From: JALZUE01 sp051251725
GTDB lineage: Bacteria > Pseudomonadota > Gammaproteobacteria > Enterobacterales > Alteromonadaceae
NCBI GenBank assembly: GCA_051251725.1
Contig: JBPOFN010000008.1
Span: forward strand, 62,001 to 126,000
Direction of reading: 5' to 3'
DNA: 64,000 nucleotides
Shown here: positions 35,815 through 44,867 of the stretch, in pieces
How positions within the stretch are numbered: position 1 is the stretch's first letter
How the letters are laid out: each line of letters starts with the position of its first letter
Translations under genes and position numbers: made by a program
Notes under the pieces: model-generated
Told to the model about the DNA's origin: nothing
Seen by the model: the letters and a program-made list of their open reading frames with translations, nothing else
The model's database searches: none

Positions 35815-36801
35815 ATGATGAAAGTACAAAAGCTTAACCTTGTAAACGCACTAATATTTTTTAGTACATTATTTTGTAGCCTGATGTCTTTAAGTTCCTT
35901 TGCTGCAGCGGCTAACATCAAGGTGACACAAGGTTCAATCGATGTATTAAGCTTATTTCCATCAAAACTCATTCCGCCAAGAACGGTGCATGTTTGGCTG
36001 CCACAAGGCTATTCAGCCAACCCTACAAGCACTGAAAAATACAGTGTCGTTTATATGCATGACGGTCAAATGCTGTTTGATGCTGACTCAACCTGGAATA
36101 AACAAGCATGGGAAGTAGATGAAGTAGCTCAAGCATTACAGTCAGCGCAACAGACTAAACCTTTTATTGTCGTCGCTATCGACAACTTGGGCGCCTTAAA
36201 TCGCTATGCTGAATTTACCCCGCAAGAACCATTAACCGCGTTATCGACAGCAGAACAAGCCAACTGGTATCAGCAAATATTACAACGTTATGGTCAAACG
36301 GAAATGGCTCAGGTCCGTTCAGATAAATATTTACAATTTATTGTGACTGAACTTAAGCCTTATATTGATAAACATTATGCTGTTGTTAACAAGCGCGAAA
36401 ACACTTTTATTGTTGGTTCAAGCATGGGCGGATTAATCAGTCTTTATGGTTTAAGTGAGTACCCTGAAGTATTTGCTGGGGCCGCATGTTTATCAAGCCA
36501 TTGGCCGGTCGGCAATGAAAAGCTCAATAACCCTATTACGGCTTCGTTATTTAATTATCTAAGCGAGACCTTTCCAGCCTATGGTAAGCATAAAATTTAT
36601 TTTGATCATGGCGATCAAGACTTAGATAGTTATTATGCACCACTACAACAACGGGTCGATAACATCATGCGCACGAAAGGCTATTTAGCCGATAAATGGC
36701 AAACAAGCACTCATCAAGGCGCGGGGCATAATGAAGCTTCATGGCGAGCACGCCTGCACTTACCCTTACTGTTTTTGTTAGCTGATGAGAGCAAACAATA
36801 A
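35815..36801 (+). CDS. Secreted alpha/beta hydrolase (esterase D/Fes-like family)
   Basis: A 328-residue protein from the ATG at 35815 with a signal peptide ending SSFAAA. The catalytic Ser lies in IVGSSMGGLISLYGL (GxSxGG). HVWLPQGYS and YSVVYMHDGQMLF near the N-terminus and HQGAGHNEASWRAR near the end, with the catalytic His, match the putative esterase family that includes enterochelin esterases and feruloyl esterase-like enzymes. The substrate is unknown. The MITE-like copy lies directly upstream and may affect its expression. Confidence 0.85.
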   Translation: MMKVQKLNLVNALIFFSTLFCSLMSLSSFAAAANIKVTQGSIDVLSLFPSKLIPPRTVHVWLPQGYSANPTSTEKYSVVYMHDGQMLFDADSTWNKQAWEVDEVAQALQSAQQTKPFIVVAIDNLGALNRYAEFTPQEPLTALSTAEQANWYQQILQRYGQTEMAQVRSDKYLQFIVTELKPYIDKHYAVVNKRENTFIVGSSMGGLISLYGLSEYPEVFAGAACLSSHWPVGNEKLNNPITASLFNYLSETFPAYGKHKIYFDHGDQDLDSYYAPLQQRVDNIMRTKGYLADKWQTSTHQGAGHNEASWRARLHLPLLFLLADESKQ

Positions 36802-36828
36802 ACACGTATTCAAGTATGTTTATTGTTT
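36793..36828. terminator. Bidirectional hairpin overlapping the esterase stop
   Basis: A perfect 12-bp stem (AAACAATAAACA with TGTTTATTGTTT) around a 12-base loop spans the stop codon of the esterase and faces the converging YjbR gene. It is AT-rich and so a modest terminator. Confidence 0.5.
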
Positions 36829-36851
36829 AAGCTTGTTGTCAGAGCTAGGTT

Positions 36852-37238
36852 TTACATTTGTAATAATAGCGATTGCTGATCGCGTTTTGGCATCACTTCG
36901 ACGACCAGTTTAAATGAGTTATCAATCATCCGCTCAATTTCACCTTGAGGGACCGAGCCATTCAGAATAACGGTATTCCAATGACGTTTATTCATATGAT
37001 AGCCAGGAATAATTGCAGGAAAAATATCACGCAACATGATCGCTTCATCAGGATCACACTTTAAATTTAACCAATACTCTAATGGTTCTTCACCATCACC
37101 TTTAGCCATTTTACCAATTGCTAAGGTGGCAAACATTTTGTTTTTGACTTTATAGACATTTACTTCTTCACCGAAAGGATGAAGTAATTGTGTTTCAGGT
37201 TTATCAACCAGGTATTGATGTACTTGTTGGTAATCCAT
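36852..37238 (-). CDS. MmcQ/YjbR-family protein
   Basis: A 128-residue protein of the YjbR fold. The N-terminal YLVDKPETQLLHPFGEEVNVYKV and the KMFATLAI and YHMNKRHWNTVIL segments are characteristic. The fold is double-wing-like and may bind DNA, but its function is not known. It stands alone, converging on the esterase. Confidence 0.88.
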   Translation of the reverse strand: MDYQQVHQYLVDKPETQLLHPFGEEVNVYKVKNKMFATLAIGKMAKGDGEEPLEYWLNLKCDPDEAIMLRDIFPAIIPGYHMNKRHWNTVILNGSVPQGEIERMIDNSFKLVVEVMPKRDQQSLLLQM

Positions 37239-37362
37239 GTTAGTAACTATCTCCTTGTTTATAACTACAAATATAAACGTCTCAATTATTTATCATAATA
37301 ATTAATGACAATTCTGATAACAATGGCACAATATTGATAATTTTCAAATAAAAGGAAGATAA

Positions 37363-38622
37363 ATGAAAAGGTTATTTACCCTGCTCATTTTTTGTATCGT
37401 ACCATTTTTTTGTATTGCTGAAGAAAACGCAGAAGCATTATTTAAAAAATTAGCCCCTTCGGTTTATCAAATTAAGTTGATTGATATCGCCAGTGGTGAA
37501 AAATCATCAATAGGAACAGGTTTTCAAATTACCGCTGACGGTTTATTAGCAACCAATTATCATGTTATTTCAGGCTTCGCTCGATATCCTGAAAAATATC
37601 AAATGCAATACCTCGACAGTGAAGGAAAAACAGGTGAGTTAACGCTTAAACGCGTTGATGTTGTTAATGATCTTGCTTTAGTTAAACGCACAGTTGATAG
37701 CTCAATGCCTTTTTTTAGTATTGCTCAAGTCGCTCCGACACGCGGGGAAGAATTATATTCATTAGGTAATCCACATGATTTAGGCATGATCGTTGTGCCA
37801 GGCACCTACAACGGCTTGAAATCAGACTCGTTTAACGACCGTATCCATTTTACGGGCTCGGTAAACCAAGGCATGAGTGGTGGCCCAGTCGTTAACCAAG
37901 ACTCGCAAGTGGTTGGCGTTAATGTGGCAACTTCAGGTAATCAAATCGGCTTCTTAGTACCGCATGATAAATTGTTATCATTATTTGAAAAATATCAAAA
38001 CACGCCGCCCACCGATATTAAAGACCAAATGACTGAGCAATTGACTGCGTATCAAAACAAACTGATTCAGTCGTTAGTTAATGCACAGTGGCAAATTAAA
38101 AACTTAGATGATGCTAATGTACCGATCATCGGTTTACCTTATATGCGCTGTTGGGGTAATTCCAATGCCGATAAAAAAGATGACCTATATTTCACAGCAT
38201 TAACCAGTTGCAGTTTAGAAGACGATATTTATATTGAAGGGGAATTTTTTACCGGCAGTATTGAAATGCATAATCGCTTTATGGATGCTAAAGAACTAAC
38301 CGACAGTAAGTTTTATCGTTTATACGCACAAAGAATCGCGGGGGTCTCGCCTAATAATAAAGCAACTAAAAATCATGTCGGTGAATATCAATGTCATCAC
38401 GATATTGTTAACGCTAGTGAGCAAAACATTAAAAACAAAGCCGTTTTTTGTGCCCGTGCTTATAAAGACTTTACTGACTTATATGATGTTTTATACCTCT
38501 CTTCTAGTGTCGACAAATCAGATAAAGCGCTTATCAGCCTATTTATTATTGCCGGTGTTGAGCAAAAGAACGCGTTGGCGTTTATGAAAAAATACATGGA
38601 GGCTGTTTCATGGAAACAATAA
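37363..38622 (+). CDS. Secreted trypsin-like serine protease of HtrA type without PDZ
   Basis: A 419-residue protein with a signal peptide (LFTLLIFCIVPFFCIA). The protease domain carries the full triad in HtrA-like context: His67 in LLATNYHVISGF, Asp103 in VVNDLALVK and Ser172 in NQGMSGGPV. After about residue 215 an unrecognised C-terminal domain with several Cys follows instead of a PDZ. The next gene, an FHA membrane protein, overlaps its end by 13 bp, so the two are made together. Periplasmic. Protein quality control is one possibility, signalled cleavage another. Confidence 0.82.
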   Translation: MKRLFTLLIFCIVPFFCIAEENAEALFKKLAPSVYQIKLIDIASGEKSSIGTGFQITADGLLATNYHVISGFARYPEKYQMQYLDSEGKTGELTLKRVDVVNDLALVKRTVDSSMPFFSIAQVAPTRGEELYSLGNPHDLGMIVVPGTYNGLKSDSFNDRIHFTGSVNQGMSGGPVVNQDSQVVGVNVATSGNQIGFLVPHDKLLSLFEKYQNTPPTDIKDQMTEQLTAYQNKLIQSLVNAQWQIKNLDDANVPIIGLPYMRCWGNSNADKKDDLYFTALTSCSLEDDIYIEGEFFTGSIEMHNRFMDAKELTDSKFYRLYAQRIAGVSPNNKATKNHVGEYQCHHDIVNASEQNIKNKAVFCARAYKDFTDLYDVLYLSSSVDKSDKALISLFIIAGVEQKNALAFMKKYMEAVSWKQ

Positions 38623-39578
38623 TCATCGAAGAAATTAGCCGTAACCATAAATTAATTGGCCGTCATAAATTTACCCAAAGATCGATCGATATTGGCCGTG
38701 GTTTCAATAATGATATTATTTTAACTGATCAGCATGTTTGCTCTGATCACTTAACGATTAATTTTGATGGCCAAGATTGGCGTATTACCGATCACAACAC
38801 CATTAATGGTAGTTTTATTGGTGATAAAAAACACCCGGCTAATGAGCATGTTATTCGCTCTGGGGATGTTATCAGAATAGGTAAAAGCCAAATTCGCTTT
38901 TATTTCCCTGATCACCCCATTGCCGAAAGCTTGTTATTCAGCCCGTTCGAAGAGTTGATTAACTTAGCCAGACAGCCCGCTGTTTTTATTAGTGCTATCT
39001 TATTATTCAGCCTGTTAAACGCCTACTTAATATTTTTATCGGTACCGGTTGAAGTAAAATTAACCCAACTTATTGCCCCAGTACTGAAAACGACCTTTAT
39101 TTTCGCTTTATGGCCAATGGGCGTTGCCTTGGTATCACAACTGACCAAAAATGAGCCGAGAATATGGGCACAAATTGGCGTTAGCTTTATCATTTATAAC
39201 TTGTTTTGGTTTAGTGATCTGTCTGAGGGAATTCTTTTCTTTAATACTTCGAGCAGCTTTCCGGCCGGGTTAGTCGCAATGATCTTACCTTTGATATTAA
39301 GCTTTTGTTTATTCTGGCTCAATGCTTATGTGGGCTTTCAAATGTCGAATAAACGCCGAAATATTGTTTCAGCCAGCTTAGTCGTTTTATTATTTGGCGG
39401 TATGACCTTAACCGAATTAAGTAAAAAACCAGATTTTAGAGCTCATCCAAGTTATAACAGCACGATTATGTCGCCGAGCTTTCTGTTAAATTCAGGTAGT
39501 GATACCGAGAGCTTTATTAAAGACTCTGCCAATATCTTTAAAAAAGCGAAAGCTGATGCTCATAAAAAGAAAGATTAG
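38610..39578 (+). CDS. FHA-domain membrane protein
   Basis: A 322-residue protein. Residues 10-105 form an FHA domain with IDIGRGFNNDIIL, CSDHLTINFDG (Ser/His of the phosphothreonine pocket) and NTINGSFIGDKK. About six membrane spans follow (residues 122-265), and a short charged tail ends the protein. FHA domains bind phosphothreonine, so the N-terminus is likely cytoplasmic. It is translationally coupled to the secreted serine protease. No Ser/Thr kinase is in the window. Confidence 0.82.
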   Translation: METIIIEEISRNHKLIGRHKFTQRSIDIGRGFNNDIILTDQHVCSDHLTINFDGQDWRITDHNTINGSFIGDKKHPANEHVIRSGDVIRIGKSQIRFYFPDHPIAESLLFSPFEELINLARQPAVFISAILLFSLLNAYLIFLSVPVEVKLTQLIAPVLKTTFIFALWPMGVALVSQLTKNEPRIWAQIGVSFIIYNLFWFSDLSEGILFFNTSSSFPAGLVAMILPLILSFCLFWLNAYVGFQMSNKRRNIVSASLVVLLFGGMTLTELSKKPDFRAHPSYNSTIMSPSFLLNSGSDTESFIKDSANIFKKAKADAHKKKD

Positions 39579-39601
39579 TTATTACAGTTACAGTTAAGCA
39601 T

Positions 39602-39631
39602 AAAAAACGCAGCCGATAAGCTGCGTTTTTT
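39602..39631. terminator. Bidirectional intrinsic terminator
   Basis: The perfect stem ACGCAGC/GCTGCGT with an A tract before and a T tract after lies between the converging FHA gene and trpS, so it can serve both strands. Confidence 0.9.
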
Positions 39632-39668
39632 ATTAGCGCGATAAATTAACCTGAAAACAGGTTATCAA

Positions 39669-40673
39669 TTAAGGCTTAGTAATAAAGCCAACCGCATCAT
39701 AAACCTTAGCAAGTACTTCGTTTGCTTTAGCTGACGCTTTTTCAGCACCTGTACGCATTACTTCATCAAGAAATGCTTGGTCAGCACGATAAGCCTTAAA
39801 TTTCTCTTGAATAGGCGTTAATAGCGCAACTACAGCTTCTGCGACATCACCTTTTAAATGGCCATACATTTTATCTTCATACTGAGGTACTAGCTTGTCA
39901 ATTGACTGGCCGGTAGTACACGATAACAAAGATAATAAATTCGACACACCTGGCTTTTCAGCGACATCATAATAAATACGAGCTTGTTCGTCTGAGTCAG
40001 TCACTGCACGTTTAATCTTTTTAGTAATTTTTTTCGGGTCTTCTAATAAACCAATAAAGTTATTTGCATTATCATCTGACTTAGACATTTTCTTTAATGG
40101 GTCTTGTAAGCTCATTACGCGAGCACCATGCTCAGGAATAAATGGCTCAGGTACCGTAAATATGTCACCGTATAAGTTATTGAAGCGCGTAGCTATATCT
40201 CGAGAAAGCTCAAGATGCTGCTTTTGATCATCGCCAACAGGCACTTGGTCAGCTTGATATAATAATATGTCTGCAGCCATTAATACTGGATAAGTAAATA
40301 AGCCAGAGTTCATATTCAACTCTGATTTTTGTGACTTATCTTTATATTGGGTCATACGATTAAGCTCACCCATTTGCGTATAACAATTAAGCACCCAGCT
40401 TAGCTGGCTATGCTCAGGCACTTGTGATTGAACAAAAATAGTGCTTTTTTCGTGATCAATACCACACGCCATATATAGCGCAAGGCCATCAAGTACTGAG
40501 TTTCTTAGCGCTTTTGCATCAGGGCGTACAGTAATAGCATGTTGATCAGCCAACATATAGAAGCAGTCATGGCTATCTTGCATTCTAGTCCACTGCTGAA
40601 CGGCACCTAAATAATTGCCAATGGTTAACTCACCAGACGGCTGGCAACCACTTAATACGATTGGTTTAGTCAT
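39669..40673 (-). CDS. trpS: Tryptophanyl-tRNA synthetase
   Basis: TrpS charges tRNA-Trp. The 334-residue class I synthetase opens with VLSGCQPSGELTIGNYLGAV, containing the HIGH-equivalent TIGN, and has the KMSKSDDNANNFIGL active-site loop. The length is normal. It is 22 bp downstream of rpe, where many gammaproteobacteria have gph in between. Confidence 0.98.
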   Translation of the reverse strand: MTKPIVLSGCQPSGELTIGNYLGAVQQWTRMQDSHDCFYMLADQHAITVRPDAKALRNSVLDGLALYMACGIDHEKSTIFVQSQVPEHSQLSWVLNCYTQMGELNRMTQYKDKSQKSELNMNSGLFTYPVLMAADILLYQADQVPVGDDQKQHLELSRDIATRFNNLYGDIFTVPEPFIPEHGARVMSLQDPLKKMSKSDDNANNFIGLLEDPKKITKKIKRAVTDSDEQARIYYDVAEKPGVSNLLSLLSCTTGQSIDKLVPQYEDKMYGHLKGDVAEAVVALLTPIQEKFKAYRADQAFLDEVMRTGAEKASAKANEVLAKVYDAVGFITKP

Positions 40674-40695
40674 GACTTTCCTTTAATAATTCATT

Positions 40696-41364
40696 TTATA
40701 CTGTTGCTAACTGCGTACGCATATCATCAATAGCAACTTTGTAATCTGGTTGGTTAAAAATAGCTGAGCCCGCGATAAACATATCGGCACCGGCATTAGC
40801 AATTTCAGCGATATTATCTACATTCACGCCGCCATCAATAGCAATACGAATATCAAAACCACTGGCTGCAATTTTTGCTTTAATTTGTTTTAATTTATCT
40901 AAGCTGCCAGGAATAAATTTTTGACCACCGAAACCAGGATTTACCGACATCAGCATGACGACATCGATTTTATCCATAACAAAGTCTAAAACATTTAATG
41001 GCGTGGCAGGGTTAAGCACTAAGCCCGCTTTACAGCCTTGCTCTTTTATTAACTGTAACGTTCTATCAACATGTTCACTCGCTTCTGGGTGAAAAGTAAT
41101 AATACTTGCACCTGCTTTGGCAAAAGCAGGAACTAAACTGTCAACTGGCTTGACCATTAAATGCACATCAATAGGAGCGGTAATACCGTAATCTCTTAGT
41201 GCCTGACAAAACATCGGGCCAAACGTTAAGTTAGGGACATAATGATTATCCATAACATCAAAATGTACCACATCAGCACCCGCGGCAATCACATTGGCGA
41301 CATCTTGTCCTAAGTTAGCAAAATCAGCAGAAAGGATTGAAGGTGCAATTAAAAATTTAGACAT
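40696..41364 (-). CDS. rpe: Ribulose-phosphate 3-epimerase
   Basis: Rpe interconverts ribulose-5-phosphate and xylulose-5-phosphate in the pentose phosphate pathway. The 222-residue TIM barrel has APSILSADFANLGQDV, VVHFDVMDNHYVPNLTFGP and VMLMSVNPGFGGQKF. In relatives it follows dam directly; here a porin and a DUF2970 gene on the other strand are inserted. Confidence 0.97.
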   Translation of the reverse strand: MSKFLIAPSILSADFANLGQDVANVIAAGADVVHFDVMDNHYVPNLTFGPMFCQALRDYGITAPIDVHLMVKPVDSLVPAFAKAGASIITFHPEASEHVDRTLQLIKEQGCKAGLVLNPATPLNVLDFVMDKIDVVMLMSVNPGFGGQKFIPGSLDKLKQIKAKIAASGFDIRIAIDGGVNVDNIAEIANAGADMFIAGSAIFNQPDYKVAIDDMRTQLATV

Positions 41365-41451
41365 AAAACTATAACTTAAGCATGTTAATTTGTGCGCTAC
41401 TTTACCTAAAACTGCTGAAATATTGAAGTTAAAAAATTTTTAATCGCTAAC

Positions 41452-41487
41452 CACCAAGCACCATCTTGGTGATGAAGCCCCAAGATG
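41452..41487. other. Overlapping alternative hairpins upstream of the TorF porin gene
   Basis: CACCAAG (41452-41458) pairs with CTTGGTG (41465-41471), while CATCTTGG (41462-41469) pairs with CCAAGATG (41480-41487). Both stems are perfect and use the same CTTGG, so only one can form. A further CATCGC/GCGATG pairing lies between about 41521 and 41556. The 325-bp gap otherwise shows no gene. This may be a leader or a small RNA; evidence is structural only. Confidence 0.35.
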
Positions 41488-41689
41488 ATGCGAATTACTG
41501 TTATCGAGTAATAAGCACACCATCGCACCAAAACAAAGCAACAGTGTAAGGCGATGATTTTAAAGGGTTAATTTTCATTTGGCACTTTTTTGGTAAGTAG
41601 GCATTCAAATTGCTATTTCTTTGATATATATTGAATTACGAAAATCAATAATAAAAAATACTTTTTAACTATAAAACATGGGAATTACT

Positions 41690-42364
41690 ATGAAAAAACT
41701 AACTTTACCTCTTACACTTATCGCTTTAGCAACAAGTGCAACATTTGTATCAACTACTGCTTCAGCTGAAGTTTCAGCTAACGTTGCTGCTACTAGTAAC
41801 TACTTATGGCGTGGTCTTGAGCAATCTGCTGGTCAAAGCGCAATCTCTGGTGGTATTGACTGGGCCGATGATAAAGGTTTATATGCGGGTACTTGGGCAT
41901 CGAATATTGATTTCGGTGGTGATGAGACATATGAATTAGATTTTTATGCTGGGTTTGCTGGCGATATTAGCGATTCTGGTGTTGGTTATGATGTTGGTTT
42001 TATCTATTATGCTTATCCAGATGCTACTGGCGATGCAGATTTTTCTGAAGTTTATGTAAACTTATCATACGCTGGGTTCACTTTAGGCGTAGCTTCATTA
42101 GCAAGTGCTGATGGCTTTGACGCTGGTGATTCTACTTATGCTTCAATTGATTGGTCTACTGAGTTAGCAAACGGCGCTGAAATTGCTTTACACTTAGGCG
42201 ATTATTCTGGTGACTTTAGTGCTGAGTCTACTGACTTTGGTGCATCAATTAGCAAAGACGGCTTCACTTTTGGTGTATCTCAAGTTGATTTTGATGTAAG
42301 CCCAGGTGACTCATCAGACGAAATGAAAGTTTACGTTTCTTACGCTATCGATATTGAATTATAA
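41690..42364 (+). CDS. TorF-family putative porin
   Basis: A 224-residue outer-membrane protein with a signal peptide ending TASA. The mature start EVSANVAATSNYLWRGLEQS is the hallmark of the TorF putative porin family. The rest alternates Asp/Gly turns with aromatic strands, ending in YVSYAIDIEL. The gene interrupts the otherwise conserved dam-rpe neighbourhood on the opposite strand and is followed by a good terminator, suggesting high, independent expression. The ATG at 41690 is preferred over one 12 bp upstream. Confidence 0.88.
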   Translation: MKKLTLPLTLIALATSATFVSTTASAEVSANVAATSNYLWRGLEQSAGQSAISGGIDWADDKGLYAGTWASNIDFGGDETYELDFYAGFAGDISDSGVGYDVGFIYYAYPDATGDADFSEVYVNLSYAGFTLGVASLASADGFDAGDSTYASIDWSTELANGAEIALHLGDYSGDFSAESTDFGASISKDGFTFGVSQVDFDVSPGDSSDEMKVYVSYAIDIEL

Positions 42365-42384
42365 TTTTATAATCAGTTAGTGTT

Positions 42385-42413
42385 AAAAACCCGATAATAA
42401 ATCGGGTTTTTTT
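42385..42413 (+). terminator. Terminator of the TorF porin gene
   Basis: A 20-bp distance after the stop, the stem AACCCGAT/ATCGGGTT with a run of seven T is a clear intrinsic terminator. Confidence 0.9.
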
Positions 42414-42515
42414 ATGCCTAAATTTTACTCAATGAAGCAGCAGTTAGGTTTAACAATAAAATATTAGTATGATAGGAGGTAATCATTTTTCTTACCGAGC
42501 AAGAGAGTAAAGCTG

Positions 42516-42695
42516 ATGAACTTTAAAACCACATTAAAAAGTGTTGCCGCTGCCTTTTTAGGTGTTCAAAGTGATAAGAACCGCAATAGAGATTTTAGTG
42601 AAGGTAAGTTTAGTCATTTTATTATTGCCGGCATTATCGCAGTAGTTATTTTTATTACTTTGCTGATCAGCGCGGTTAATTTTGTTTTACCCTAG
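42516..42695 (+). CDS. Small DUF2970-like single-span membrane protein
   Basis: A 59-residue protein reading MNFKTTLKSVAAAFLGVQSD and then, after a polar stretch (KNRNRDFSEGKFSHF), a single membrane span IIAGIIAVVIFITLLISAV. The soluble VxAAFxGVQSxxNRxRDF start and short membrane tail match the DUF2970 family of small gammaproteobacterial proteins. Function unknown. It stands alone between the TorF porin and dam. Confidence 0.75.
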   Translation: MNFKTTLKSVAAAFLGVQSDKNRNRDFSEGKFSHFIIAGIIAVVIFITLLISAVNFVLP

Positions 42696-42734
42696 CCTAG
42701 TAATAATAACTGGTAAGTATTGCTCAATTAACAC

Positions 42735-43550
42735 TTAATAAAGCGCTAATATTTCACCCACTTTTTTCCGGCTTCCACCTTTTTGACTGATAGTACGGGC
42801 AACTTTAAGCGACTTAATTTTCTTCGCATGTTCGTATATTTTTCGCGTCCAAATAGTATCGTGATTACTTATTAATACCGTTGTAGCGTTATCTGCTGTG
42901 TACTCTTCAGCAGCATTGGCTAGATCGGCTTGCTCGTCTAAGCCAAAACTATTTCCTGAGTAACTGGTAAAACTAGCGGTTTTACTTAACGGCACATAAG
43001 GCGGATCACAATAAACAATATCACCAGTTGTTACTTTTTTAAAAACATCGCGGTAGCCTAAGCAAGTAAATTCAGCTTGCTCTGCTTTTTCAGCAAAGGC
43101 ATTAAGCTCTCGCTCTGGAAAATAAGGTTTTTTATACTTACCAAAAGGCACGTTAAATCCACCGGATTTATTATAACGACACAAACCGTTATAACCATGG
43201 CGATTCATATAAAGGAAAAGCAGCGAACGGGTATAAATATCATTTGTCTGATTAAACTCAGCACGTAATTGATAGTATATATCTGGATCATTTTTATCTG
43301 AATTAAAAAATTCTCGAGCATCGTGAATAAATTGATCTGGACTGAGCTTTAACAGCTGGTAGAGGTTAATCAAATCTTTATTGATATCATTCAACAAATA
43401 TTTTTTATAGTCACTGTTTAAAAATATAGAGCCAGCACCAACAAAAGGTTCAATTAAACGATCACCTTCAGGAAGCATGTTAGCAATAATATCACTAAGT
43501 CCGTACTTGCCACCTGCCCACTTTAAAAATGCACGCTGTTTTGTTGTCAT
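42735..43550 (-). CDS. dam: DNA adenine methylase
   Basis: Dam methylates adenine in GATC and guides mismatch repair and replication timing. The 271-residue protein has FLKWAGGKYGL (SAM-binding FxGxK-like motif) and the catalytic DPPYVPLS motif, plus NRHGYNGLCRYN. It follows damX by 52 bp, as in Escherichia and Vibrio. Confidence 0.96.
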   Translation of the reverse strand: MTTKQRAFLKWAGGKYGLSDIIANMLPEGDRLIEPFVGAGSIFLNSDYKKYLLNDINKDLINLYQLLKLSPDQFIHDAREFFNSDKNDPDIYYQLRAEFNQTNDIYTRSLLFLYMNRHGYNGLCRYNKSGGFNVPFGKYKKPYFPERELNAFAEKAEQAEFTCLGYRDVFKKVTTGDIVYCDPPYVPLSKTASFTSYSGNSFGLDEQADLANAAEEYTADNATTVLISNHDTIWTRKIYEHAKKIKSLKVARTISQKGGSRKKVGEILALY

Positions 43551-43602
43551 TTATTCCTAAAAGCCTACTACTTTTTAATGGCAGAATTGTAGCGAATATC
43601 AG

Positions 43603-44844
43603 CTAAGATTGGGAGCTTTGGAAGTGTTTGATTTCACTTTTTATGGTTTTAAGCTGTTTAATCCAAATATTTAAGCTTTTTAATGACTCTGGCATCGCAG
43701 AAAGTGCGGTTTCAACAGTATCACGTTTTTTATAAGGCTTAGATGTCAGTACTTCAAATTTTTGTCCGTCTATTAATCGAAAGTAACTAATGTAGTCTAA
43801 CGACGGAAATTGTTTGATAAAGTCATTTTTAACCTTTTCATCACTAAACGCGGCAAACTGAATAACAAAGCCAGTTGGTGTTGCTAAATACCAATCACTG
43901 TTTTTAACCACCATCGGCGTTTTATTTTCAACAATTACCGGTGGTGTTAACGCTATTGGTTCGGCTTCTATTAACAAAAGCTTGGCAACTTCTTCGCTCG
44001 ACGCTTGCTCTGATGGTTTAGTTGGTATTGATTCAATGGCTGAAAGAATATCGACATAGCTCGCATTATTTTCCAGCGATTTGGCTATTCCTTTACTCAT
44101 TGCAAAAACTTCTACTGGTACTTTCTGTGGTAGCACTTTTGGTACCGGTTTAATTATCTTGCCGGTTAAAAGTAAATTAAACAAAACTACACTGAAACCA
44201 ATAAGCATTAACAATAAAGTAAAAATAAGCACTTTTTTTAATGACCAACTCGGTGCTTTAAACCAAGTTTTTTGCTCTTTAAAAGCAGATGCGCTTAGTG
44301 CGATTAATTGACCGCTTTCAGCACAAATTATTGATGTTTTATTTTTAAATAAAATACTATTTTGCGCTAATTTACGCCCTAAAATATGATTACCACACAC
44401 CAATATATCTATGGTTAATTGCGATTTTTTCGCAATTTCTGCTAGCTGTGTTAATTCGTGTAACACTTGCAGTGAAATGTGTTGACCATGATCTATCGCG
44501 ATAGAGATTTTTTGCGGATGGGATTTAACTAAGTTAATAATGCTTAGCGCTAATGACTGCTCAGGATCAAATAAGACATTATTAAACAGCTGCTCAATAA
44601 TACGACTTCTAATTTGAATATCTTGTAACGCACCCGCTAAAGAAATATAGGCGGCATTGTGAGCTGAGTTTAAATTACTAAGGAAGTGACTACAAACAGC
44701 AGAATAATCTTGCGCTTCTTGCGCGATAGAAAATACCGCTTGTTTACTGAAGCGAAGAATATAATCTATACGGGCATTAACGCTGATATTCGTTAATTGC
44801 CCATTTGAATTTTCATTAACTGAAACTTTTGCAACAGCTGACAT
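43603..44844 (-). CDS. damX: DamX-like SPOR-domain cell division protein
   Basis: A 413-residue protein. The N-terminal cytoplasmic region resembles an AAA/ATPase fragment, then one membrane span (KVLIFTLLLMLIGFSVVLFNLLL, near 210) leads to a periplasmic Pro-rich linker. The C-terminal 80 residues are a SPOR domain (PTGFVIQFAAFSDEKVKNDFI and YFRLIDGQKFEVLTSKPYKK) that binds denuded septal peptidoglycan. Its place between aroB and dam supports the name. Confidence 0.87.
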   Translation of the reverse strand: MSAVAKVSVNENSNGQLTNISVNARIDYILRFSKQAVFSIAQEAQDYSAVCSHFLSNLNSAHNAAYISLAGALQDIQIRSRIIEQLFNNVLFDPEQSLALSIINLVKSHPQKISIAIDHGQHISLQVLHELTQLAEIAKKSQLTIDILVCGNHILGRKLAQNSILFKNKTSIICAESGQLIALSASAFKEQKTWFKAPSWSLKKVLIFTLLLMLIGFSVVLFNLLLTGKIIKPVPKVLPQKVPVEVFAMSKGIAKSLENNASYVDILSAIESIPTKPSEQASSEEVAKLLLIEAEPIALTPPVIVENKTPMVVKNSDWYLATPTGFVIQFAAFSDEKVKNDFIKQFPSLDYISYFRLIDGQKFEVLTSKPYKKRDTVETALSAMPESLKSLNIWIKQLKTIKSEIKHFQSSQS

Positions 44845-44867
44845 CTTCCACCTTCTGTAAGTCTTAA

